64,000 nt of DNA. It comes from Physella acuta (lineage: Eukaryota > Mollusca > Gastropoda > Physidae). Both the position numbers and the translations under genes were made by a program. Where the stretch lies: assembly GCF_028476545.1 (NCBI RefSeq), contig NW_026731901.1, forward strand, positions 62,001-126,000. The letters run 5' to 3'. This document shows, one piece after another, positions 12,001 to 24,135 of the stretch (within the stretch, counting starts at the first letter, position 1; every line of letters begins with the position of its first letter). The notes under the pieces are model-generated. The model was not told the origin of the DNA. It did no database searches and worked only from the letters and a program-made list of their open reading frames with translations.

Positions 12001-12270
12001 TGGTTGGTGGGTATAGTTCAACGGGAAAGTCCCGAGTTCGAACCTCTGAGTAGATGAGGCTCGATAGCTGAGGACAGCAACTCTTCTAGGAGATAAAACC
12101 CCAATATAAAATTACTGCTGCTTTGTAGTTTGTTCTTGGTTGGACAAAGGCTATGGAAGCTAATCCAGATATCGGAGTCAACGGTAAATAGGCACATAAC
12201 ATGTTGACACGTAATACTTGTGTTAAGGAAATCAATCCAACATTACAATTGAAAACAAAGATGAAGAAGA
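12001..12270 (+). repeat. SINE family B copy
   Basis: Has a box B-like CGAGTTCGAACCTCTG head, then GTAGATGAGGCTCG, CAACTCTTCTAGGAGATAAA, CTGCTTTGTAGTTTGTTC, GGACAAAGGCTATGGAAGC and a GATGAAGAAGA tail. Matches the copies at 1495-1722 (minus) and 63555-63832 (plus). Confidence 0.87.
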
Positions 12271-12389
12271 TTAGCCGTAAGCAAATAGTAATACAGCTAA
12301 TTTATTTAACAATCATATATCTAAACCTTAACACAACATAAACTTACATACAATTATTATTATTATTATACACTGTAAAATAAAAATGG

Positions 12390-12605
12390 GACGGGCTGGT
12401 CGGATGTTAGAGAGTACGACTACTAACCCGAAAGACTAAAGTTCGGATCCCAGGCTAGACTCCGTTTGACGATCCTGAGTCCACCCAGCTCAGGTTTAGG
12501 AGAGTAAAGGCGACTATAGATAGTGTTGACCGCACTTTCACGTCATATGCGGATGTCACAGAAACAAGTGAACTCTATTTCACCTGCTCGCCTATCTTGG
12601 AATAG
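12390..12605 (+). repeat. SINE family A copy, near full length
   Basis: Head with ACTACTAACCCGAAAGAC and AAGTTCGGATCCCAGG. Body with CCTGAGTCCACCCAGCTC, GGAGAGTAAAGGCGAC, GTGTTGACCGCACTTTC, CACAGAAACAAGTG and GAACTCTATTTCACCTG. Confidence 0.9.
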
Positions 12606-13061
12606 GTAACGTTCTTTAAATGTGTTAGAAACAGGTCCACTATGCTATGAAGTAGCACCATGCTATCATTACATGTACATGTGCTTGTGATGAGGTTAGT
12701 TATGCAGTGAATGTAATAAATCTACTGTAGGTAACTAGAGGGGGCACTTAAAACAACATAGAGCTAAGCGCCTTTCTAACAAAGCCGAACAAACACGGAT
12801 ATTGTCGTTGTAAGTTAGGAGTGAGTTGAATGGAACAGTGTGAAGGACCTACACGGAATGCACGTGTTTCCTCTTACGTTTTCTTACCCTCGACAGTCAG
12901 CATGAGTTGACCCGCCGTGAGTCGTGTAGTGCACGTGCGAGACTCGCCACACACAGCTGTGCAAACAGCACCCACGGAGAGAGCACTCACGCATCAAAGA
13001 CAGAACCCACTTGAGTCGTTTTGGGGGTTTGGGGGGGGGGGGGGGGGTTATCGCTTGAGAA
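12606..13061. other. No gene seen
   Basis: Single-copy-looking sequence ending in a GTGCACGTGCGAG/CGCCACAC stretch and a 17-base G run at 13031. No frame with a recognisable domain. Confidence 0.45.
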
Positions 13062-13430
13062 CATTTGAGACATTGGTCGGGTGGTGGGGTGGGTGGTCAC
13101 TGACCTACGGGTTGAGGTTGGGTAGTGGGGTGGGTGGTTACAGACCCTAGGGGGTAGAGGTTAGGTAGTGGGGTGGGTGGTTACAGACCCAGGGGGTAGA
13201 GGTTAGGTAGTGGGGTGGGTGGTCACTGATCCAGGGGGTAGAGGTTAGGTAGTGGGGTGGGTGGTCACTGACCCGGGGGTAGGGGTTAGGTAGTGGGGTG
13301 GGTGTGGGTGGGTGGTCACTGACCTAGGGGGTAGAGGTTAGGTAATGGGGTGGGTGGTTACAGACCCGGGGGTAGGGGTTAGGTTGTGGGGTGGGTGGTC
13401 GCTGACCCAGGGGATCCTGGTTCGAGTACT
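13062..13430. repeat. 42-bp G-rich minisatellite
   Basis: About nine units of 42 bp (unit starts at 13154, 13196 and 13238) carrying GTAGAGGTTAGGTAGTGGGG and TGGGTGGT(T/C)AC. The G-rich strand has many GG/GGG runs that could form G-quadruplexes. Confidence 0.93.
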
Positions 13431-14215
13431 GATCAAGGTAGGTTGGTGCTAAAATCATGATACTATGGTCGTGTGGTGGGTTGGTGCTGACTGACTCAGA
13501 CCGTCGTGGTTCGAGTACTTCTTTTGAGTCGCGGTTTGGAAACATCGTTTTAAAGCCATACAACATGAAACACTCCCGTTTAGCCATAGATACCACACTG
13601 AGCTTGTTTAGCTGTAAACGGATACCCGTCATTAGCCCATAAGCATTATTAAGTCAGACCGTCTTGTGGTTAAATGCAATCACTGAATAATGAGCCGACT
13701 CAGGTATAATCGGTACCCAATACAAATCTGGAAAAGGAGTGTAATGATATGTCAATCGTATAAAGTACAGACATTACATTGATAGCATAAAAGACTTCTA
13801 CATCCCAAAATACTACTAGCTTTTATTTTAATAAGTCTATGTCTTGTATCTAATCGGCGTGTGCTTAAAGTTTATACCAAAACAATTCCGCAACACAACT
13901 TATTCGTCTGAAAGAAAAACACGATTTTCTGGAACAATACGCATATATCTTTATGATTAAGCGTTCAAGTATTTACACACTTAAAAATCAAACATAGAAA
14001 ATCTCTTATCATATCAATCTTTTTTTTTTAAAATCATATCATGTTGCTGCGTTGGCTAATATAGTTGTCGTGATAGACAAGAAAGCCCAACTAGGAGTGG
14101 TTTTCTAACGCGGTGGGATGAAAGTGTGACGCTTTTATTTCGTGGTTGTGTGGTCTATTACATCGTAGCTCTGTCAAGCGTAGCTGGCGTTTTATGACTG
14201 TGGCATTTTCTACGT
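13431..14215. other. No gene seen; possible SINE A remnant
   Basis: Around 13690-13740, ATGAGCCGACTCAGGTATAA followed by TCGGTACCC resembles the family A body but is too degraded to delimit. The rest is AT-rich. Confidence 0.35.
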
Positions 14216-14815
14216 GTGGCAGCCCTACCCACATATGGTTGTCTCAATACAACCGTAGCCTTACCCACATTTGGCTGTCTCCACAGAAACTTTGCCCTAC
14301 CCACATTTGGCTATCTCCACACAAACGTAGCCCTACCCACATTTGGCTATCTCCAAACAAACTTAGCCCTACCCACATGTGGCTGTCCCCACACAAACTT
14401 AGCCCTACCCACATTTGGCTGTCCCCACACAAACTTAGCCCTACCCACATTTGGCTGTCTCCATACAAACTTAGCCCTACCCACATTTGGCTGTCCCCAC
14501 ACAAACTTAGCCCTACCCACATTTGACTGTCTCCACACAAACTTAGCCCTACCCACATTTACCTGTCTCCACAAAACCGTAGCCCTACACACATTTGACT
14601 GTCTCCAAACAACCGTAACCCTACCCACATTTAACTGTCTCCACAAAACCGTAGCCCTACCCACATTTGACTGTCTCCAAACAACCGTAACCCTACCCAC
14701 ATTTAACTGTCCCCACAAAACCGTAACCCTACCCACATTTAACTGTCCCCACAAAACCGTAGCCCTACCCACATTTAACTGTTTTCAAACAACCGTAACC
14801 CTACCAAACTGTGAC
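14216..14815. repeat. 36-bp minisatellite with a 71/72-bp dimer section
   Basis: About 16 units of 36 bp built on CCCTACCCACATTTGGCTGT plus CCACACAAACTTAG. From about 14570 the array switches to a dimer: one half ends CAAACAACCGTAA, the other CACAAAACCGTAG. Because 36 is a multiple of 3, long frames stay open in several frames on both strands (up to 232 codons). These translate to 12-residue repeats and are not judged to be genes. Confidence 0.95.
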
Positions 14816-15699
14816 TGGCTTTCTAAGACGTACGCAACAAAGTCTTCACTGAACCGCTCCACATATTTCTTGCTCCAAAAACCACTGACACGAAGAAAGG
14901 AACACAACTCGTGAATGACGCACAACCATCAATGTGTAACACACTATTTTTTAAAATAATCTTTTACGACAAAAAGAAGACATCAGGGGGGTGGGGGGAG
15001 GGAGACAGTCAACACTGATGGACAATGTTATCATTGTGACAATGACGTGTCACCGTCCACGTCACGGTCACGATTGTGACACTCGTGTGTGACACGCCGA
15101 GCGGGCAGAGGGTGAAGATATGCCGCTATGACGCAAGGGAAGAGGGTAGGGGGAGGGGTGACCGCCGTGGGGGTCATGTCAGGTATGCTGGTCACGTGAT
15201 TGCATATGACACAAGGTCATGGGGGGGTACCAACACAACTCAAGTACAATGGAGATTTGGTTGGTATGTTCAATGACATATCCCATGACATGTTCGATGA
15301 CATCTAAAGTCAAATTCCTTTTGAGATAAGCTCGGATTGACGTCGCCATTGTAATATCTATGTATTCTATTTTTATTCTTTTGGTGTGAATACAACTCAG
15401 AAATAAACACACACAAAAACACAACAATGACGAAAAGGTATTCTTTAACCCACATACAAATAGAAGGATAGGACGAAGCTATGCTGAAGTCTTAATCACA
15501 AAAATCTGGGGCTTTCTTGGGAGTGAACACTATTCATCAACGATTTATAACCTGTAATATAATTTGTATTTGTTTACACAGGGGAAATAGGGGATAGACT
15601 GGAGTTGATTGAAGGAAGTAGATTAGGATTGAATGGTCTGGAAGGTGGTTCTAGAGAGGGGGGGGGGGTAAGTTAAGTACTAAAACTTCATTAGTCAGC
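14816..15699. other. No gene seen
   Basis: Contains several GTCAC/GTGAC phrases near 15040-15100 and ATGACAT phrases near 15270-15300. It ends in a G run at 15658. No recognised coding frame. Confidence 0.4.
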
Positions 15700-16080
15700 T
15701 GTCAGTATCTTAATGGAGTGATCAAGTTAAATACTATTACTAACACTTTAATGGTCAGTTGAATGTAATGCGATGGTCAAGGTAAATATTGATATTATAA
15801 TGATTAACTTTAGTGCGGTGGTCAAGCTAAATACTACTATAATAATGTTCAGTTGTAGTGGGATGGTCAAGATAAATACTAACAACACACTGATCGGCTG
15901 TCTATGTCTAGATGAGGTGGTCAAGGTAAATATCGATACTATACTGGTCAGCTGTAGTGGGTTGGTCAAGGTAAATATTAACCCACCAAACTGGTCCAGC
16001 TATGTAGTAGTGGGGTGGTCAAAGTAACCATACTACTAGACTGGTAAGCTGTAGTGGGATGACAAGTTAAATACTAACAA
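15700..16080. repeat. Degenerate 45-55-bp tandem repeat
   Basis: Seven or so units share TGGTCAAGGTAAATA and TGGTCAGCTGTAGTGGG, with variable spacers. Divergence is high, so this is an old array. The 84-codon plus frame through it follows the repeat. Confidence 0.85.
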
Positions 16081-16844
16081 CAAATTGCTTAGCCATCATT
16101 GTCTTATTGGGGTTGTGTGGCTACATTTCGAGATTGCACAAACACCTTAATTACAATTTTATGCGTGTATAATTATCACATTCTTATCATTTTTTTTTCT
16201 CAATGTAGCCTGAATAATAACACCGAGGTGTGTTATCGATTTTTCGCATATCTGTCGCGGCCTTTTTGCACTATAACAATAACAAAACCAAATCGTTTAG
16301 ACAATTGGTCGGTTTCTCGTTCTTTTAAATATGTAAACTTTTCTTATAATTATCCAACATCAAAAACATATTATAAACTAGAGAAATAATATTTTAAAAA
16401 ACTGGACCTTATGTGATTGGGAAAAAAAACGAATCAATGTTACTGCACTCAACAACGGTTACAATATTGTGGATTAGCGTTAGACATTGTTGTTACTTTT
16501 GAATAAAACATGCAAATGTTACAACTTTTCAATAAAAACGCAATATACTTCTTTATACTTATTTTTATTCTATAATAAACTACATGCTGATATTCTTCTT
16601 ATTGTTTATTTAGACGTGTAGCTGTATTAGACGCGTTAATCCGATAGAAATTGAATTTGGAGCGCAATATATTTTTAAGTGATTGTTCACGATTCAAGTC
16701 ATGCGTTCAAACATGTTTCAATGTACACAATATATAACAGTAATAACTGTTTCTTGTTTTTTAAAAATTATTTTTATACAAGTTATTTTTATGGGGTGGG
16801 ATCGTGAACCAGGGTAAGACAAGTTATTTGACTTGAGTAGAGGT
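16081..16844. other. No gene seen; AT-rich DNA
   Basis: The plus frame at 16099-16389 (96 codons) has no recognisable domain. The remainder is AT-rich. Confidence 0.4.
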
Positions 16845-16955
16845 TGACTTAGATCTGTACACATTCTGACTTGAACCCAGATTCGAACTGGAGACTTTGG
16901 GGTTAGCAGTAATAGCAGTTTAGCGCTCTACCGTTGAGCCACGCCATACCACGAT
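16845..16955 (-). repeat. SINE family A fragment (tRNA-like head)
   Basis: The reverse complement has TGGCTCAACGGTAGAGCGCT (box A) and CCAGTTCGAATCTGGG (box B), then degrades. It is the 5' tRNA-like half only. Confidence 0.8.
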
Positions 16956-17074
16956 AGAGATCTGGTTGTATTATTTATTTTAAAATGGTCACTCGCGATT
17001 AATATAAAAATCCTGCTTTGAAAATATCCAGAAACATAGACAACTCAAAATTACGTAATTTAAAAAAAAAAAAG

Positions 17075-17230
17075 AATGCTAACACTGGAGTCACGAGTTT
17101 GGTTATAAGACTCGGAGAACGTACATGATGAGTCTACTCAGCTTAAATTAATACCTGGCATGAGGCATGAAAAACGAACAAGATTTATGCTGACAAAATT
17201 GTCCTTTCTTATTCTGAGGCCACAGCAACA
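17075..17230 (+). repeat. SINE family A, degraded copy
   Basis: Traces of the body are visible (ATGAGTCTACTCAGCTTAAA, TACCTGGCATGAGGCATG, CTGAGGCCACAGCAACAG). Old and poorly preserved. Confidence 0.55.
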
Positions 17231-17399
17231 GCTGTGTTTTTAATTATACCTGCCATATGGACCGACCGACTTATTGTGACTTTTTTCCCTAAACAAATAT
17301 TTTAGTACATCAAAATGTGTATAGTCTTATAGCGTCATCAAATATACGTATATTAGCAAGCCTGGAGAGAAATTCGCAAAGTAGGGGAAAGTAGAAACT

Positions 17400-17580
17400 A
17401 AATTTAGATCCAATCTAGACAGAATCGGCTTAAATAAAGTAGACAATAGATAATATAACAAATTTTAAAACAAGTGGAAAGTAAATTTAGATCCCATAGA
17501 GACAGAATCGGCTTAAATAAAGCAGACAAATATAACAATATATAACAAAATATAACAAATTTTAAAACAAGTACAAAACA
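17400..17580. repeat. Imperfect tandem duplication of about 85-95 bp
   Basis: AGACAGAATCGGCTTAAATA and AACAAATTTTAAAACAAGT both occur twice, at about 17417 and 17500 for the first. The second copy has a short TATAACA expansion. Confidence 0.85.
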
Positions 17581-18730
17581 TCTAAGGGAAAAAAAAAACC
17601 CGAATCTGCCAATGCCATTCAAAACTGTGACTACCTGTTAGGGAGCACGCACAGCCCTATAAATAAAACGAACCTCCGAGAAACACAAGAACACTTTAAA
17701 AAATAATCCCTGTGAATTCATCAAACAACATTACGGTGAGCAGATGCTTTGATCTCCTAATCCCAACAGGTAGAATGTACTCACCTCCTAGTACCTGAGG
17801 TATCCTTTGACGTATTGTATCCTTGAGTCGGCCGGATAGATCAACCCCGTCCCCCCAACCTGCCACAGGTGTTCAGCCCGCGAGTACGATACAATGCGAT
17901 GTATTCACAGTGATTGTCCCCCCTGTATTCGCAATGATTGTCTTCCCGCGTCAAATATTTGCACGAGAGAACGGGGAGGTGTTTGATCCTGGGCCTCTGT
18001 CGAGACCTGTTGTAATCCACTTTCTCTCACCCTCTTGATTTCCTCCCTCCCTCCCCCTTCACTCCTTCCTTCACTCCCTCTCTCACTTCTGCCCTCTTTC
18101 ACATCGGACAACAATAGGACAACAGGAGAATTTAAGAAAATTAACAGGCGTGTAAGGGGGATAACTACAAAACAATTTTCAAACTTTACCAAGTAGTCCT
18201 TTAGTGATGGACGTCTAAGAATGAATAAAATAGACAACACAGTTTAGAGTATATTTAAACAGAAAACATGAATACACATAGAATACTATTGAGAAATTGA
18301 AAATAATATATTTAAAAAGCATATGTAATAATATCGTATAACCAGTTTTTAAAGAGAAGGTTTTTATATAAATATTACAGGTTTCGGATCACAGTTAATA
18401 TAGATAATGGGCTGTTGGCGTATTCTTTTTTTTATTTAAATCCAAATTACAACTTCATTAAAAGGTAACAGACAAAGAGATTCCCATAATGCTACCCCAT
18501 AATGCCAACTTTCCACCTTTCATATTGTGAACGATCTATTTCGGTGAGGTTAGGGTTATATAACACTGTTAGGACTGGTTTGGGATAGAAATTCATGTCA
18601 ACAAAATATACGACCGATATGTACCCTACAAGGGAAAGGTATCATGCACTATATTTTTAAAAGTTTTAGAGAAATGGTATAGACAATTAGCGTATAACGA
18701 AACGTACAACATAGATTTGTATGAATGTAT
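17581..18730. other. No gene seen
   Basis: The patch at 17820-18100 is pyrimidine-rich on the plus strand (CCTCCCTCCCTCCCCCTTC). A 111-codon minus frame (17905-18240) has no known domain. Confidence 0.4.
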
Positions 18731-18734
18731 TAAT

Positions 18735-19660
18735 AAAAACACAGTGAATGTGTACTAGTGGTTAAGTGTGGTTAAATATATACTTGTGGTTAAATGTGTA
18801 CTATTTGTTAAATGTGTACTAGTGTTTAAATGTATATAGTGGTTAAATGTGTACTAGCGGTTAAATGTGTACTAGTAGTTAAATGTGTACTAGCGGTTAA
18901 ATGTGTACTAGTGGTTAAATGTGTACTAGTGGTTAAATGTGTACTAGTGGTTAAATGTGTACTAGCGGTTAAATGTGTACTAGCGGTTAAATGTGTACTA
19001 GTGGTTAAATGTGTACTAGTGGTTAAATGTGTACTAGCGGTTAAATGTGTACTAGTGGTTAAATGTGTACTAGTGGTTAAATGTGTACTAGCGGTTAAAT
19101 GTGTACTAGTAGTTAAATGTGTACTAGTGGTTGAATGTGTACTAGTGGTTAAATGTGGTAAAATGTGTACTAGCGGTTAAATGTGTACTAGTGGTTAAAT
19201 GTGTACTAGTGGTTGAATGTGTACTAGTGGTTAAATGTGTACTAGTGGTTGAATGTGTACTAGTGGTTAAATGTGTACTAGTGGTTAAATGTGTACTAGT
19301 GGTTAAATGTGTACTAGTGGTTGAATGTGTACTAGTGGTTGAATGTGTACTAGTGGTTAAATGTGTACTAGTAGTTGAATGTGTACTAGTGGTTAAATGT
19401 GGTTAATGTGTACTAATGGTTGAATGTGTACTAGTGGTTAAATGTGGTTAAATGTGTACTAGTGGTTAAATGTGGTTAAATATGTACTAGTGGTTAAATG
19501 TGGTTAAATGTGTACTAGTGGTTGAATGTGTACTAGTGGTTAAATGTGTACTAGTGGTTAAATGTGTATTAGTGGTTCAATGTGGTTAATGTGTAATTGT
19601 GGTTAAATATGGTTATATATGTAATTGTGGTTAAATTACTGTAGTTGAATGTGTACGGGC
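18735..19660. repeat. 18-bp minisatellite (GGTTAAATGTGTACTAGT)
   Basis: About 45-50 units of GGTTAAATGTGTACTAGT, with recurrent variants (GCGG or TAGT at the junction, GGTTGAAT, and a short GGTTAAATGT unit). Each unit carries ACTAGT. The array is most uniform in the middle and frays at both ends. The unit is a multiple of 3, so frames of 116 and 83 codons stay open; they are not genes. Confidence 0.97.
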
Positions 19661-20609
19661 CCAGTAGCTTTTCCTTTGAATATGTACTAGAGATTACAGG
19701 CATAAACAAAATGAAACAAAAAATACTACCTGTAGGCCTACGTGTTCATGAAAAGAAAATATCCGATCCAATAGTTTCACTCAGAGCAGAATAAATAAAT
19801 AAATCCAGATCTATGTTTCCCACTAGCTAAAGACAGAGACATGTCATTTAGTAAAGCCCACGTACTATCCCGACAGTTCATAAACACAAACCCTAGTAGT
19901 TCAAGAGAAACTAATTAATTACAACTCCGTAATGAACACAAGTACTGAGAGGAGTGTTGACATGCTGTTGTGTAAATATGGGACAGGGATTCGAGCCTCA
20001 CATACCCCCCCAACCCCCCCCCCCCCCTCCACAAACACGTTTTTTTACCTGACCCCGAACAATATTCAGGTAAGGGGGAGGGGAGGAGGGGGGCGGGGCC
20101 AGTCAGACATAATCTTCAACCGGTTTGTTGGAGAGAGTGGGAGGAGGGGTTGGAGGGGGGAGGGGTTTGAATTTGATCTTCCGTTATGTATCAGGCTTAT
20201 TTTTAGTCATAAAAGACGAATCCCGCGGGCTGACCTCTGTCTGACCTCGGTCTATTGATTAGTTAATGACGTCATGAATATAAACAAGACTTAGATACAG
20301 TCAACTAGAACTATATAGGTCAACACGTGTTGTAGTTGTGTAGAGGGGGGGGGGGGGGAGAAATTCGATACGTTCATTCAGATAAATGAAAAAAAAAACT
20401 ACACGGTATTTGAGATATGAATAGATTCATTCAGAAATGTTAAAAGATATAGGTGAATGATTGGTAATCAGACCAAAAATCGATTTTGATTTTTTTAGTA
20501 GTTCGGGACTCGATAGGTAGAGTCATGAATTAAACGTCGAATATGTGTCACGAAGGTGAGGCAGAGTCGGGCATACTGGTAGATGTCAATGCCCATAATA
20601 TTATGTGTG
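19661..20609. other. No gene seen
   Basis: Holds C and G runs (20005-20025, 20345-20358), an octamer TGACGTCA at about 20268 (the CRE palindrome) and a G-rich patch at 20070-20165. The 108-codon plus frame translates the homopolymers. Confidence 0.4.
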
Positions 20610-21068
20610 TTGTGGGGTATGGTAAGGAGGTGTGTCGTAGTGTATGGTGTGCAGGTATGTTGTGGGGTATGATATGGAGGTATGTGGTGGGGAATGGTTT
20701 GGATGTGTGTTGTGGGGAATGGTATGGAGGTGTGTTGTGGGGTGTAGAGGTGTGTGGTGAGGTATGGTATGGAGGTGTGTTAAAGGGAATTGTATGGAGG
20801 TGTGTTGTGGGTAACGTTATGGAGGTGTGTTGTGGGGGAACGTTATGGAGGTGTGTTGTGGGGTATGGTATGGAGGTGTGTTGTGGGGAATGGTATGGGT
20901 GTGTTGTGGGGTGGGGTATGTAGGTGTGTTGTGGGGTGTAGAGGTGTGTTGTGGGGTATGGTATGGAGGTGTGTTGTGGGGTGTAGAGGTGTGTTGTGGC
21001 GTATGGTATGGAGGTGTGGTGTGGGGTATGGTATAGAGGTGTGTTGTGGGGTATGGTATGGAGGTGCG
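20610..21068. repeat. 20-25-bp G-rich minisatellite
   Basis: Units contain TATGGTATGGAGGTGTGTTG followed by TGGGG. A shorter variant ends TGTAGAG. About 20 units; several frames stay open on both strands as a result. Confidence 0.93.
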
Positions 21069-21244
21069 TTGTACATGCCGTGTCGTTTTAAGAAATTTGA
21101 AGATTAGTGTTTAGAGTAGCAATCTTGTAACTGTGTGACATTATTGGTTAAGTGTTGAAGCAAGGTTGTGATTTACACACATGCATAAACGCAAGTAGTT
21201 CGTAAAGTACTATATTCAGACCTAGATTTAACTCCCATTGACCC

Positions 21245-21440
21245 AGAGCGCAGGTAGATTTCGTGATAGTGTGATCAGCACTATACGCAAGAAACTTTAC
21301 ATTCACGAACGTGAGTCAGGTACCCGTCAGAACTGGGTGGAATCGGGGACGTCGTGTAGTCCCGAGATTGGTCTAAGATCCGAACTCGAGACCTTCAGGA
21401 TAGCATTCGAGTACTCTACCACTTGACCTCGCCTTCCCAT
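21245..21440 (-). repeat. SINE family A copy
   Basis: The reverse complement has TCAAGTGGTAGAGTACTCGA (box A), GTCTCGAGTTCGGATC (box B), then TTCCACCCAGTTCTGACGGG and CCTGACTCACGTTCG. The tandem array at 21470 begins just beyond its tRNA head. Confidence 0.85.
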
Positions 21441-21469
21441 GTTTAACGATCACCATCAGATGACATGTC

Positions 21470-22345
21470 TGAGGACAACTGGGATACAGGTAGTAGGAAA
21501 ACTGGGATACAGGTAGTAGGACACTGGGATACAGGTAGTAGGACACTGGGATACAGGTAGTAGGAAAACTGGGATACAGGTAGTAGGACACTGGGATACA
21601 GGTAGTAGGAAAGCTGGGATACAGGTAGTAGGAAAGCTGGGATACAGGTAGTAGGAAAACTGGGATACAGGTAGTAGGACACTGGGATACAGGTAGTAGG
21701 AAAACTGGGATACAGGTAGTATGAAAACTGGGATACAGGTAGTAGGAAAACTGGGATACATGTAGTAGGAAAACTGGGATACAGGTAGTATGAAAACTGG
21801 GATAAAGGTAGTAGGAAAACTGGGATACAGGTAGTAGGAAAACTGGGATACATGTAGTAGTACAACTGGGATACAGGTAGTAGGACACTGGGATACAGGT
21901 AGTAGGACACTGGGATACAGGTGGTAGGAAAACTGGGATACAGGTAGTAGGACACTGGGATACAGGTAGAAGGAAAACTGGGATACAGGTAGTAGAAATA
22001 CTGGGATACAGGTAGTAGGACACTGGGATACAGGTAGTAGGACACTGGGATACAGGTAGTAGAACAACTAGGATACAGGTAGTAGGACACTGGGATACAG
22101 GTAGTAGGACACTGGGATACAGGTAGTAGGACACTGGGATACAGGTAGTGGGACAACTAGGATACAGGTTGTAGGACACTGGGATACAGGTAGTAGGACA
22201 CTGGGATACAGGTAGTAGGACACTGGGATACAGGTAGTAGGACAACTGGGATACAGGTAGTAGGACACTGGGATACAGGTAGATACAGGTAGTAGGACAC
22301 TGGGATACAGGTAGTAGGACACTGGGATACAGGTAGTAGGAAAAC
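21470..22345. repeat. 22/23-bp minisatellite (GGATACAGGTAGTAGGACAC)
   Basis: About 38 units. Two main forms alternate in blocks: ...GTAGGACACTGG (22 bp) and ...GTAGGAAAACTGG (23 bp). Rare variants are GTATG, CATGTAG and GACAACTAGG. Ends are sharp. Because forms of different length mix, frames on the minus strand switch but stay open over long distances (up to 329 codons, Cys-Ile-Pro-Val and Leu-Leu-Pro-Val-Ser repeats). These are not judged to be genes. Confidence 0.97.
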
Positions 22346-22559
22346 AAAAGAGAAATGTACACATAGATTAATCAGAAAACTTTGGGCTTAAGAAAGAGAA
22401 TACACAACCAATGACGAGATGGATAAAGAACACAAGAAATATAAGACAGACGGAAGAGATAGAAATACCGACGGAAAAAAGAAATAATAATAGTTGTATA
22501 AACAATAATACATTGTTACATCGACATTCGCAGACAGTTATTTAAAAAATCATACATTA

Positions 22560-22960
22560 TTGAAACAGACATTCTAAGAAAGGTCGGGAGAGATAGAGTA
22601 AAAGAAATAATGAGAAAGAGACATGTAGGGGAAGATATGAGAGAGAAATGAATGAGAGCGTGAGAAAAAGTAAATAAAGAGAATAGAAGATTGAAAAAGA
22701 AAGAGAAATGGGTGGGGTGAGGTAGAGAAAGGGATTAAATTAGTAAGAATAAGCGATAGGTGTGGAGGGGGGTGAGGGAGAAATCTATAACAAAAAAAGT
22801 AATAAAAGAAAGAGGGAAAAATCGAGGTTGCAATGGGGATCGCGAAAGAGAGAAAAAGGGAAAGAGAGGAGAGAGGAAGATTTAGAGCGGGAGAGAAAGG
22901 AAGAAAAGGGGAAAAAGGAAGAACACGACAAATCAGGACAAGGTGTCAGACAGCCTCGCT
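22560..22960. other. Purine-rich tract
   Basis: The plus strand is strongly purine-biased for about 380 bp (repeated GAGAAA, GAAAGAG, AAAAGGG). Short frames here are low complexity. It ends at an ordinary stretch with a TGACGTCA octamer at 23007. Confidence 0.7.
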
Positions 22961-23104
22961 GTGAATTTGACCTAAATCTGTTTCCAATCGGCAACATCTG
23001 TAGCGGTGACGTCACCCTGTTGCTATTTCTCGTGCCGTCTGGGTGAGCATACCGCAGGTAGAATCAAGCGCTCACATCGCACGTGTCACCAGGGGCAGAC
23101 AGAG

Positions 23105-23385
23105 GAGGGGGGGGGGGGGGGGGGGTGAGAGCCCGGGGGTGGGGGGTGAGAGCCTGGGGGTGGGGGGTGAGAGCCCGGGGGTGGGGGGGAGAGCCCGGGG
23201 GTGGGGGGGTGAGAGCCTGGGGGTGGGGGGGTGAGAGCCCGGGGGTGGGGGGTGAGAGCCTGGGGGTGGGGGGTGAGAGCCCGGGGGTGGGGGGTGAGAG
23301 CCCGGGGGTGGGGGGGGGAGAGCCCGGGGGTGGGGGGTGAGAGCCCAGGGGTGGGGGGGCGAGCCCTGGGGTAGGGGCGTGTCGG
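23105..23385. repeat. About 21-bp G-rich minisatellite
   Basis: About 13 units of GTGAGAGCCCGGGGGTGGGG with one or two extra Gs, preceded by a run of about 19 Gs. Strong G-quadruplex potential on the plus strand. Frames in both strands (Pro-rich on the minus strand) are repeat-derived. Confidence 0.95.
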
Positions 23386-23654
23386 TTTGTGTGACGAAAG
23401 AATATTGTTTAAGTACCAGGATGCCCTGTAATAGCTGAGTTGATAAACATACACAAACTGTTCAGTGATTAACTGGCAATTAAGGTAATTAGGCAGGCAT
23501 AGTTTAAGTGAGGTTAAATTAGTGTGCTCAGCTGAAAGTTATCAGTACGATATTTTTGTTTTATTTTGGTTAAGCATATGGATAATATTTATCTAAATCA
23601 ACTGTTTAGAAACAGCTTAATAAGATGACCTATGACTCACGATTACAGACATTA

Positions 23655-24135
23655 CCTTAAGCATATTAAATGGGTACCCACTTATCAGTCTGACCACATG
23701 AAGCGGGTACCCACTTATCTACTTAATCTTAAGAATCGGGTATTAGACTACCCAAACAAATTCACATATCAGAAACTCACACGAAAGAGATACCCATTTA
23801 CCCACCTAACCCTACAAAAAGGTACCCATTTTCTAGGATTATCACTGGAAATGGGTAACCAATTATCAGCCTAAATGTAGTGGGTATCTGCCTACAAAGC
23901 TTCACACATAAAACGGGTACCCATATTTCAGACTTACCACAAGAAATGGGATATCTACAGATACCCATATTTCAGACTTACCATAAGAAATTGGATACCT
24001 GCGTATACCCATATTTTAGACTTACCAAAGAAATGGGATACCTTTGGGTACCTATATTTCAGACTTACCAAAGAAATGGGATACCTTTGGGTACCCTTAT
24101 TTCAGAGTTCTCACAAGAAATGGAATATCTACATT
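23655..24135. repeat. Degenerate 43-50-bp tandem repeat
   Basis: Units share GGGTACCC(A)(T/C)ATTTCAGACTTA and CAAGAAATGGGATACCT. Units at the high-coordinate end (24020-24120) are nearly identical with a 43-bp period, while those at the low end are very diverged. That gradient suggests growth at one end. Confidence 0.85.

Noticed and set aside
14146-14914. 232-codon frame with 12-residue repeats (ALPTFGCLHTNL type)
   Set aside because: It derives from the 36-bp array. It runs in several frames and on the opposite strand as well, and no signal peptide or flanking coding sequence was seen.
18735-19660. Possible CRISPR array
   Set aside because: The repeats are contiguous with no unique spacers. 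The setting is clearly eukaryotic, so this and the other arrays are minisatellites.
20260-20285. TGACGTCA (CRE) octamers here and near 8653, 23007, 32382, 37031 and 58563 as a regulatory network
   Set aside because: About one match is expected by chance in 64 kb, and six is only a mild excess given uneven composition. No promoters are attached, so they are noted but not called as features.
21373-22364. Minus-strand frames of up to 329 codons with Cys-Ile-Pro-Val repeats
   Set aside because: They follow the 22/23-bp minisatellite. Several overlapping frames are equally open, so none is favoured as coding.
22925-23046. Short exon ending at TCTGGGTGAG
   Set aside because: It has a donor-like end but no pyrimidine tract before the supposed acceptor, and a stop codon falls immediately at the donor.
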